Positions 57,601 through 64,000 of a stretch of 64,000 bases of DNA are shown one piece after another. The position numbers and the translations under genes were made by a program. The stretch comes from Aureobasidium sp. EXF-3400 (taxonomy: Eukaryota > Ascomycota > Dothideomycetes > Dothideales > Saccotheciaceae): the NCBI GenBank assembly GCA_024195585.1, contig SWBL01000025.1, positions 1 to 64,000 on the forward strand, in the 5' to 3' direction. Position 1 is the stretch's first letter. Every line of letters starts with the position of its first letter. The notes below the pieces were generated by a model that had not been told where the DNA came from, made no database searches, and saw only the letters and a list, made by a program, of their open reading frames with translations.

Positions 57601-59540
57601 CTAGGCGTTTTGAGGCAGTCGATCAGATTAGCAACGAGGGAGTCCATCTGGTCTCCAGTAAAGGCAATATCGGCCTTCTGCAGAACCGAGTTCAGGGCAG
57701 TCCAGTAAGGCACCAGCTTCTTGCATCGAGTAGAGGCAGAACATAGAGCTTCTGCGAGTTCCTTATCCTGCAAACTTTCGCTAAACTCGTCCGAGATATA
57801 TTGGAAACCTTGACCTAGAGCAAAAAGATCCCAGCCTCCAATCTCAGTAGAGGATGATTTTGCTGCAGATTTGAGCAAATGCAAAATACTGGCTGCGATA
57901 GATTTGCGTGTTTCTGAGTCTCCCTGAGAAATTCGTAGTACTGCTAGATGGCCGTTACTCATATGCAATGTCTCGTCGTCTTTCGGCAGCGGTTTTCCTT
58001 GGGCTTTCTTCAGGCGTTGTAACATGACTTTTTGCCATTCCAGAGGACATTGCAGAGGCGATTTGGCAAATGTGTTCTTGCGGGACATCGATGGTAGCAT
58101 TGCGCAAAGGGCCATCTCGTTCTCCTTCCAGTGATTGACGATGAACTTCTGGAAGATAGGCAGAACGAAGCTCTGGAAACGTTCCTGGTTAAGCTCCGAG
58201 AAAATGTTACAGAATGGCAAGAAATGACCAATCCACTTGCCACGGCTGATGATGTCAAGAATTGCAAGCTCCTGGATGACTGCGTCGAAAGGTCCATAAT
58301 TAAGTACCACGGCCAGCGTGTTGAGAAGTGCAGTCAATGTGTCGGAATCAATTTGCTTAGTCGCTTTGTCGGCTTGCTTAATCATGCTCGTCACACGCTT
58401 GATGTAAGTGAGCCAGTCCGAGATTCTGCTTCCCTTACGAACGGAAGCGGCGGTAAAAAGAAGGGTGTTGGCTGCATCCAAGTTCTCTACTGCGTCCTCG
58501 TCACTGGGGTCGGTAAAATCGAAAATGGCATCCTGGACAGATTCGAAAGTTTCCGGAGTGGTGTGATGAACGACACTGATCAGCGAGCCTCTCAAGATCT
58601 GGAGGGACCTGCCCTTGAGGAATTCTGAGTGGTTAGCATTGAAGCAGAACCTGGTCAAGCATTGCAAGACAGTATTTCCTCCTGAATGAAGAGTTCCTTG
58701 CACACCCTTGATAGACTCTGTGAACAATGTCATCAAACCCTGTGAATACAAGTCGTCCGAAGCAGTTTCGTTCGAAGCAAAGTCGGTGAGCATGTGCTCG
58801 ACTATTGTGTCCAGTGGCTCCCGAGACTTGTGGTATGTGGTTCCAGCTTTTCTGACCAAGAAACTCATTGCCTCTGCAGCGAATCGAATAACGTATGGCT
58901 TCTGCTTTTGCTTTCCCAGATACGGCGATAAAAGGTCGTACAGCGGTCTGAGATCGGGGACTAATAGGCGGGAGAGGTATTTAAAGAGAAAGGCAAGGCA
59001 GGTGAAAGCCCACTCGACAACCTCGGGCTCTGCGTGTGTGGCTGCGACATGTGCGACGGTTGCGACGGCTCTCTGGAAGTGCTTCTCGAATCGAACGTCG
59101 AGGTCGTGTGCGAAGTGTGACATGAGGGCGAGGAGGGGCTCGAGGGACATGACATCTCCCTTTATGATGTAGTCGATCAAGTTGTCCATGATGGCCTCCT
59201 CGTGGAAAATGACCATAGCCAGACTGTCGGAGATGTTGTAGACATGTTTGGCGAAGGTCGAGAAGTTCTCGGACAGGTTCAGGTCCTTCCATTCGTCCAG
59301 AGCAGTACGGAAGTATGAGGACTCGTGTTCCAGCTCGTGGGCACCTTCAGCTCCTACTCCGCGCCGAGTGCGACGGATGGGATCGATCTTCATCCTCGCG
59401 ATCCTGTGGGCGAAACCTTCGAAGAAGTGTCTGCGACTCGACGGCGTTGATTTCTTCTTTTTCTGTGTTTTGACGACCTTGGTGGCCGTCTTGGCCGACT
59501 TGGGCCCATTTGAAGCGGTATTCCTCGACATACCCGCCAT
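51606..59540 (-). CDS. UTP20: U3 snoRNP / small-subunit processome protein Utp20
   Basis: An uninterrupted 7.9-kb reading frame. With the ATG at 59540 (MAGMSRNTASNG; G at -3 and +4) it encodes 2644 aa; an in-frame ATG at 59600 with a weaker context would add 20. The N-terminal signature RRHFFEGFAHRIARMKIDPI with IRRTRR is typical of UTP20, as are SSYFRTALDEWKDLNLSENF and the long run of HEAT/ARM-type helical repeats filling the protein. An acidic tract (DNQDEEEEEEEEEDETADAE) lies near residue 2470, and the extreme C-terminus is very basic (REERRRKRRIEAV...KAKRKERSAEAAGKRRGW), as expected for a nucleolar rRNA-binding protein. Utp20 is needed for 18S rRNA processing in the 90S pre-ribosome. No intron is needed anywhere, unlike most neighbours. 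It starts only 217 bp from the divergent CWF19L1 gene. Confidence 0.95.
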   Translation of the reverse strand: MAGMSRNTASNGPKSAKTATKVVKTQKKKKSTPSSRRHFFEGFAHRIARMKIDPIRRTRRGVGAEGAHELEHESSYFRTALDEWKDLNLSENFSTFAKHVYNISDSLAMVIFHEEAIMDNLIDYIIKGDVMSLEPLLALMSHFAHDLDVRFEKHFQRAVATVAHVAATHAEPEVVEWAFTCLAFLFKYLSRLLVPDLRPLYDLLSPYLGKQKQKPYVIRFAAEAMSFLVRKAGTTYHKSREPLDTIVEHMLTDFASNETASDDLYSQGLMTLFTESIKGVQGTLHSGGNTVLQCLTRFCFNANHSEFLKGRSLQILRGSLISVVHHTTPETFESVQDAIFDFTDPSDEDAVENLDAANTLLFTAASVRKGSRISDWLTYIKRVTSMIKQADKATKQIDSDTLTALLNTLAVVLNYGPFDAVIQELAILDIISRGKWIGHFLPFCNIFSELNQERFQSFVLPIFQKFIVNHWKENEMALCAMLPSMSRKNTFAKSPLQCPLEWQKVMLQRLKKAQGKPLPKDDETLHMSNGHLAVLRISQGDSETRKSIAASILHLLKSAAKSSSTEIGGWDLFALGQGFQYISDEFSESLQDKELAEALCSASTRCKKLVPYWTALNSVLQKADIAFTGDQMDSLVANLIDCLKTPSHDLRLSGLRILQTIYEKRQQDVPELLTHALSIEETPPSVQTARFISAQIRRLALGYPDIISDSVLAKAIPTYCFGLLHIHLAQAWEDSIGALKEMTEHGNAEEIITTTITQWLQGHADMGGSASQPETTQDRSISHVSSDFECSNMNQIERDIEISESLFADLNQGIENQFNRDHVQTIAASLSERSQALRALNSMPQLAEKRSRLLVPVLLEWAGDESEAQEQEETGNTRHWGRKDQKAMLGVFAQFQNPRVLYRTTEVYQALLNLLTNGDNEIQKSTLKAILAWKTPSVIKYQEHLMNFLDDARFREEVSVFLRLEEEGDAIRSADCPELMPVLLRILYGKAVTRAGSASGKRGQQTRRKAIFVALARFPADIVGQFLGIALGSLATMEPIKDGELNQSAVDKFAVAPRKQVGLLNMLDDMVHTLGNRLDRYATKIADAVVLCLLKASKTHTELVDTDEEVPVEDESQTSLDRAIRQAGFHCLIQIFSSCTEVNWHSYAKVVMSELVGPRLEKLPIETAQSVSAFLRLFSTWASSLATCHYLTEFFPQTLNAVADCLVVPSAKNEVKSFIIEHIIGRLLDTIQPRRSKDADMSIDTTEEQDKARASILGPRASLFVVRLGAVLRQSPPKEILDSSVLCVSRLAPLVTGVENIRDVVDVSIFLLGKPSKTVHFTTKRDLLQTLFHLIPGAELNKDEVRFNQVYSTLCPLFGYFKDRESRELLAAVVRQLADERKELLYVASLCEDLNSFSTSRLDEPDFERRAIAFSTINEEKYSTFTAMQWQPLVYSMMYFIRDNEELAIRTNASYSLRRFIEVASVDGDFKDEEFKALTVSGLHGGLQGGMRDPSELVRSEYLQVLAHMIKHFSSWDAVNNMATLLVEGDEEASFFNNILHIQQHRRLRALRRLSEEAHAGVISSNNVSLFFIPLLEHFIFDPAGDDGAHNLSAETINTVGALSGCLDWNLYRSTLRRFVSYIQSKQELQKIVLRIVSRVIDALDRASESIRSRNTAMEVDGEAETTTNGTSALSPLAATLPSEEKLSNEINKQLLPPLTSFLHLKDESTVSLRVPVGVAVVKLIRVLPVAEHALRLPTVLMDLCHVLRSKATEARDMTRKTLSEITGILGPSYFQFVIKELRSALQRGYQLHVMSFTMHSILVDNIASLESGDLDHCINDIIAVVMDDIFGVAGQEKDAEEYISKMKEVKSSKSYDSAELIAKITTTSHLGELIRPIQSLLLEKLDLKTVKKIDELLRRIGLGTSQNPSVIDRDILVFGYEIIQKVYAATAAAKTRPVMEDYKIRKYLIQMQSANKSGKKGATSSYIFKLTRFALDLVRAVLQKHDELKTPANLAGFLPILGDALIGGQEEVQMASVRLLTSIIRVPSPQIVANGPVYAAEAVKILRAAPSTITELAQSSLKLISAILRDRPDIKIKENDMAYVLKRIKPDLEEPDRQGVIFNFLKAVVARKIIITEVYEVMDSVAAIMVTNQTRSARDLSRGVYFAFMMEYPQAGSRLNKQIAFLVQNLEYKYVEGRQSVLELLHLLLAKTQGDLVQELSSMLFVPLVMMMVNDDSPECREMSGALISKILERADEERTKNFVTLMRTWLEQDEQLLLRRIALQCWTIYIGHGNATAKETSFLFKQVSKLLNPEDVETEDWELLYYALQAFAKMTEMAQSTSLAPAAKASWTNIFKCLVFPHAWVKLSSARLIGLLFADMGNCASKTEQGLAALPLYTNSKMEVTEKELHELCAAGLRTLRFSNVSEQLVGQTVRNLIFLGRCYSASNVDWEHPTPFTRNGVAATSDNQDEEEEEEEEEDETADAEDEDTSAATPTTALHHLLSRLSALIRRDDGAPTASVLSAKTGALQAIASLCNILPSDHLTPSLASILTPIYLLTDASIAAPRLSTEPLQKSYQDLKALTTEVSSLLQKKLGSTEYVVAMRGVQERVRGKREERRRKRRIEAVSAPVKYAADKRRKHDITKAKRKERSAEAAGKRRGW

Positions 59541-59757
59541 GTCGTGGTTTTGAGATGCTATGGCAAAAAAGTTGATCAACTTTTGAACTTTCTTCGGCAT
59601 CCGACCACTTTGAACCCGCCAAGTTCCTGGGGAAGGTGGCTTGACCTCTGCACTCCAGCCACAGACGCCACACTAGACTGTCTGTCTGTCGAGTTTCCAT
59701 CTCGAGCACAAAACCTTTCTCTTCGTTCACTTCAATCGACCAACTATATACCGAAAC
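59541..59757. promoter_or_regulatory. Compact bidirectional promoter, UTP20 / CWF19L1
   Basis: Only 217 bp separate the chosen divergent ATGs (157 bp if UTP20 starts at 59600). All promoter signals for both RNA-processing genes must lie here or in the transcribed leaders. Confidence 0.6.
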
Positions 59758-61437
59758 ATGGTATCCAAAATGTAGTTACCGTCTTGTTCTTGCTTTGTCG
59801 AATCTTGCTAACTAAATCTCAGTGCAGTTGTCGGCTCAGTCAATGGCCAAGTTTCTGCTGTCTTTGGCAAATTATCAGCATTGCACGCTAAGAATGCTTT
59901 TGCGTTTGCTATCATCACTGGAGACTTTTTCGCCGACCCAGTGAACCCAAGCTCAGAAGAAGCCAGTCAACTTAAGGATCTGCTTGACGGAAAGATCGAA
60001 ATCGCACTACCAGTCTACTTTGCTCTAGGCAAACGTGAGTTGCCTCGTGATGTCCAGGACAGACTGAGCGCAAATTCTGGCGAGTTGTGTTCGAATCTAT
60101 ATTTCCTCGGCCGAAGGACTACTGTCAAGACATCCGAGGGCGTCAAGATTGTCGCTCTGGGTGGTCCTCACATGGACGCTGTTTCAGATAAAGCCTTGAT
60201 CACAGAGTTCAGCCCCAGTCACACACCAGAGGATGTCAGGGTACTGAAAGGCGCTCACACTGCCGACATTCTGGTTACGAGCGAGTGGCCTGCTGAGATT
60301 CGTACTGGCTCTAGTGCGTCTTACACTGGCGAAGAAGCTGTTTCGCAACAAGGTGTTGCAGACCTCTGCACTGTGCTAAAGCCTCGTTACCACTTCTCCT
60401 TCTCCGACGGCTTCCTCGAACGCGAGCCTTTCTTCCACGCTCAGGGTGAAGATGATAGCGGCTACCAAGTGACTCGCTTCATCAGTTTGGCGTCCTATGG
60501 AAACGCTGCCAAGCAGAAGTGGATCTACGCATTCACACTGGATACTTCGGTGGCGCCTACTGCTACCGTGCCGACAGGAGTCACGGCGTCTCCGTTGTCA
60601 TTTGCGAAAAAGCGCAAGGCTGTGGAATCTCAAGCGCAGTCATTCTCGAGGTTCTCTGGTGGTGACGGTGATGGTGGTCGGCGCAAAGGTCGCAACAAGC
60701 GCGCTCGACCAAACCCGAACCCATCAGAATGTTTCTTCTGTCTATCAAACCCCAATATTGCATCACATCTCATCTCTTCGATTGGCGACAGCGCGTATTT
60801 GACAACAGCAAAGGGACCGCTTCCGACATCAAAGACTTTCCCCGCATTAGGCTTCCCAGGCCATATGCTGATCATTCCTCTCGAACACTCACCTACTCTG
60901 GCTTCGATACACGATCAGGATTCCAAGAAGGCAACCATTGCAGAGATGCATCGCTATCGACTTGCGTTGCAAAGCATGCTAACAAAGAGGTCGGAAGACG
61001 CTGCTGAAGCAGATAAGCTCGGTGCGGTTACATGGGAGATCAGCCGTATGGGCGGTATCCACGTTCACTGGCAATTTATGCCGGTACCTCAAGACATAAT
61101 TCGCAAGGGATTAGTCGAGGCAGGCTTCAAAGTCGAAGCTGAGAACCAAAGCTATCCTGCTTTCGAGTCATCAAATATCTCAACTGATGTGGCAGCCGAG
61201 GGCGACTGTTTCAAGGTTACTATATGGGACGGAGCAGAGGAGAAGACAATGACTCTTCCTCTCGACTCGTCATTCAGATTCGACTTACAGTTTGGACGAA
61301 GAGTTCTGGCCAAGTTGCTCGGTCTGGAAGGGCGATCGCATTGGCAGGACTGTGACCAGAGCGAGACAGAAGAGAATGTTGATGTTGAAGCCTTCAAAGC
61401 TGCATTCGCTGCATTTGACTTCTCGCTCGAAGCGTAA
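59758..61437 (+). CDS. CWF19L1: CWF19L1 / Drn1-type CwfJ-domain protein
   Basis: Exon 1 is only 14 nt (59758-59771, ATG GTA TCC AAA AT); exon 2 is 59823-61437 after a 51-nt intron (GTAGTT...CTCAG), giving 542 aa. The join makes MVSKIAVVGSVNGQVSAVFG, the family N-terminus. Residues 1-240 are the metallophosphoesterase-like domain (AFAIITGDFF, VKIVALGGPH). A basic linker (RRKGRNKRARPNPNPSE) follows. Then comes the CwfJ_C_1 HIT-like domain with ECFFCLSNPNIASHLISSIG, FPGHMLIIPLEHSPTL and a GGIHVHWQFMPVP motif, and CwfJ_C_2 with the C-terminal FGRRVLAKLLGLEGRSHWQD. The yeast homologue Drn1 helps Dbr1 debranch intron lariats; CWF19L1 joins late spliceosomes. An intron-turnover role is inferred. Confidence 0.92.
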
Positions 61438-62741
61438 AAACATCTAGATAGTCGACCTGCAAGCCTCATATATGTGCCTCTCTCGAGGAGCACAATGATG
61501 ATTGAGTATGGACATCAACATCTGCACACATCGTTCTTATGCACTTTTACTCTCCTAACGTTCATTCTGCGTGCCTATTCTACAGGTGTGAAAGCCACTG
61601 ACGTTTCCTGATTGGGCCGCCAATGGAGTGATGTGCTCAACAAGCGCGATTAATCAAAAAACAAGGAAGAAAGCGGCAGCGATAGTTGGGCGATATGCAG
61701 GGCCTAATCGATAAACTCAATGAACCCATCGATACAAGTACAGAGACAACGTTGAGAAAAAGGTTCACCGTCAAACAAGGTACTTGAAGTACGAGGTGAC
61801 GGATGGACGTTTGCAGCCTTGTAGCAAGGTTCCGTTGACAGGTCCAGCACGCGCACCGATAGTACGCGGGACGATCGCCAAACTGCGAACAAGATGCACA
61901 GCACGTGTGGAGACGGGACCCAGGCGACAACGCTTCACGCAAGGGCGGTGTGATGAGTGCTTTGTTAGAGGTCGACCTGCCGCATGACCCAGTGCGCATA
62001 GCTCCAAGCGGTGTTTGCATGTCACACCGCACTGATCGCGGCTGCTGTGAATATGGTGGTCATTTGGGTCTGTTGTTGTTGTCAATGACGCGCTGTGATG
62101 AGAGGAGAGCCGGCGCAAAAACAACAACAACAATCAACTTGAGCTGTGATGAGAAAGGCCTGTAAGCTACGGTTGATTAAGGGCTTTGGGTAGACTACGA
62201 GTCAAAGCTGCGGAGAGATCGTGGATGTGCAAAGCAAAAAAGAAGCAAATCGACTGGAGCACGGACGCCCTAATGAATTGGATCAAGGTCGTGGCGCACA
62301 GATCCGTGGGTGGAGGCAGTTGCAGTCGCAGGGTTGTGGGCGTTCGCGCCTTCCGCTGCTTCTTTGCCCTCTGCTCACCTGTTTCGCACCTTCTCTCTCT
62401 CTCGTCGCTCGCTCTCGAAATCAACTCGCCCTATCGCCAATTACTTCACTTCTCCCCCACGATACTCCGTTCGCACCTTGTTGTCTTTGTACCAACCCGA
62501 CAGCTAGATGGCCGATTGACCCGACAAGCCTAATCGCGTCCGCTCCCGCTTTGTTGTTGTTTCCGCACGCGCATCCGGCCCACATTCGCGACCGCTGCCG
62601 CATCTCGAACGTTGCCAGCCTTAGACGTCAAACAATCACAACACACCCGCTACCCCTGACGCTCGCTCGAGATCTCTCGTTGCTATCGCGCATCATCTCC
62701 GACTGTTTCGTTTGTTGTTTAGCTGCGCGCAATCAGACGCC
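61438..62741. promoter_or_regulatory. Long upstream region of the last gene
   Basis: This 1.3-kb gap lies between tandem plus-strand genes. From about 62340 on it is pyrimidine-rich (CTCTCTCTCGTCGCTCGCTCTC), typical of long 5' leaders of fungal regulatory genes. ORFs of up to 209 codons here have the composition of read-through leader sequence, not protein. Confidence 0.4.
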
Positions 62742-64000
62742 ATGGCTTCGCACAAGCCGAGCGTCTCCGTCACGCTCCCACGCGACTTCAAGTTCTCCCA
62801 CAACGACGAAGAGCCACCACAAACACCTGCCAGACCCTCGACCGCTGTAGATTCATTCGACCTCGAAGCGCCTGCGCTGCCCAAGCAGACGTTCAAGCTG
62901 CGCCGTCGCCCACGCGATCAGCAGACTGGTGCAATGGACGAGGCTCCCATCCTGCCCAGTATCGAGATGACTGAAGCCACTGAGCCGGCTCACCACACTT
63001 CTTCCTACTTCATGTCGACTCCAGGATACCTCGCGCCGCGTGCTGGACACCTACGCCTCTCGTCACCACCAAAGACCCCTGCATCGCAGGTTACATCCTA
63101 CAACATCGAAACAACTGATGCCACTGAGTGGTCAATGTTCCATCCCATTCACCTCCACGACATTATCCAGCGACCTTCCTCCGCCCTCTCGACCTTCTCC
63201 GACTCGTCCGCGACATCTTACGGAAGTAGCTTTGACTCAAAATCCTCGTTCGAGGCTGGCAGCTGCACGAGTCCTGAGAGCGACATTGGCGATCCCTTTG
63301 CCTTCTTCGACCGCAAGTCTGGTTCATTGGGACTGAACACTTCATCAAGTGGATTCCCCAACGCCAAGCGTGTCAAGACGACGCGCCAGCACCACTTCAC
63401 GCCTGAGATGGAAGACCATCTTTGGTTCACATACATGAGCTACGTCCAAGACCCGAGGGTCACTCCGTTTAAGATGCTACCTGGCACCTCACCACCTTTG
63501 GGCGTCTGTCATCGTGTCGCGCGAGAGGCAAAGGCAACCTGGAAGGCTAACCGCCTGTCTTATGCCCCTCACGGCATTCCACGCATCTCCATCCAGTGTG
63601 CAGACTCATCCGATCCTATCAGCCCATCTGATGTTATGGACCAGTCGACTCCTACTGCAGCGTACTCGCACAACCCCGTCGCACTTAAGTGGCCGCGCTC
63701 GGAGGGTGCTACGCGTCGTGTTCTTCGCGACTTGTGCAAGCGCAAGCCGTCTCTTTCTGCTCACTACGTGAGGCTTTTGCGAGCTCGTAGTCCTTCCCCC
63801 TTCGAGTCTTCGAGCAGTGTCAGTGCCAGCAGCAGCCCCAACCAGCCACCTGCTCCTGTCACTCAACCTCCTACTCCTCAACCATCGTCATTCTCTAGCC
63901 GCAGTATGAATGTTTCGCTGGCTGAGGCAACTGCTCCTTCGATGCAGCCAGATGGTCCGCTTGCTCAGCTTCACCAACGTACGCCTCAGCCTCCGATGGC
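62742..64000 (+). CDS. Putative fungal regulatory protein (N-terminal part, runs off window)
   Basis: The ATG at 62742 (CGCCATGG, strong context) opens a frame that stays open for all 419 codons to the window end. The start reads MASHKPSVSVTLPRDFKFS. Residues 20-210 are Ser/Pro/Thr-rich and probably disordered. A compact basic-aromatic segment at about 212-275 reads QHHFTPEMEDHLWFTYMSYV, then VTPFKMLPG and VCHRVAREAKATWKANR. Its helix-rich, Trp-spaced pattern resembles a Myb/SANT-like DNA- or histone-binding fold. A second conserved piece, ALKWPRSEGATRRVLRDLCK, follows at about 312. The rest is Ser/Pro-rich. This arrangement suggests a transcriptional or chromatin regulator, but I do not recognise the named family. 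The 3' end lies outside the window and introns further on are possible. Confidence 0.75.
   Translation, partial: MASHKPSVSVTLPRDFKFSHNDEEPPQTPARPSTAVDSFDLEAPALPKQTFKLRRRPRDQQTGAMDEAPILPSIEMTEATEPAHHTSSYFMSTPGYLAPRAGHLRLSSPPKTPASQVTSYNIETTDATEWSMFHPIHLHDIIQRPSSALSTFSDSSATSYGSSFDSKSSFEAGSCTSPESDIGDPFAFFDRKSGSLGLNTSSSGFPNAKRVKTTRQHHFTPEMEDHLWFTYMSYVQDPRVTPFKMLPGTSPPLGVCHRVAREAKATWKANRLSYAPHGIPRISIQCADSSDPISPSDVMDQSTPTAAYSHNPVALKWPRSEGATRRVLRDLCKRKPSLSAHYVRLLRARSPSPFESSSSVSASSSPNQPPAPVTQPPTPQPSSFSSRSMNVSLAEATAPSMQPDGPLAQLHQRTPQPPM

Noticed and set aside
62221..62850. 209-codon plus-strand ORF
   Set aside because: It covers a pyrimidine-rich leader and overlaps the real ATG at 62742 in another frame; composition is not protein-like.

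Overview
The window is nuclear DNA of a filamentous ascomycete (Pezizomycotina; a Dothideomycete is my inference). Genes carry short introns, mostly 45-65 nt with GTRNGT donors, CTRAY-like branch sites and YAG acceptors. Genes are tightly packed on both strands without operons, and the products are typical of moulds: a fungal NLR, a PARP-E2 fusion, phosphoketolase, an AsaB-like enzyme and an AN1-like/APH protein. I worked out exon structures by hand from reading-frame continuity and known family sequences. Several true starts and small exons are not visible as simple ORFs.

Layout. 0-9 kb: 5' end of ribosomal protein eL30 (minus), a divergent coiled-coil protein, a GT31-type glycosyltransferase (minus), and a NIPA-type magnesium transporter. 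9-17.5 kb is the accessory-looking part: decayed 140-bp repeats with RIP-like changes, the Fe-S scaffold ISU1, then a large NLR-like receptor (PNP_UDP - NACHT - degenerate repeats - C2H2 fingers) on the minus strand. 17.4-28 kb: a nitrilase-family amidase, a TMF/Sgm1-like golgin, the proteasome chaperone NAS6, a BRCT protein, the E2/E3 hybrid UBE2O, and a Pro/His-rich hypothetical. 29.9-33.5 kb: an unrecognised protein and an AsaB/GA4-desaturase-like enzyme. 33.6-42 kb: ribosome-rescue GTPase HBS1, a secreted histidine acid phosphatase (phytase type), an AN1-like/aminoglycoside-phosphotransferase-like protein and a tentative tetraspan protein. 42.4-51.2 kb: a PARP-UBE2Q-like fusion gene broken by one in-frame TAG, a COG7-like Golgi subunit, and phosphoketolase. 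51.6-64 kb: the giant UTP20 gene, the divergent CWF19L1/Drn1 homologue, and an open-ended putative regulatory protein.

Most genes are housekeeping: ribosome synthesis and rescue (eL30, UTP20, HBS1), Golgi traffic (TMF-like, COG7-like, GT31), ubiquitin/proteasome (NAS6, UBE2O, PARP-E2), Fe-S assembly and carbon metabolism. No biosynthetic cluster or CRISPR is visible, and I did not find a convincing tRNA. The points most worth following up are the in-frame TAG in the PARP-E2 gene, the NLR whose Walker A sits on a 25-nt micro-exon, the non-GT splice donor apparently used in ISU1, the competing acceptors in HBS1, and the RIP-like tandem repeats.
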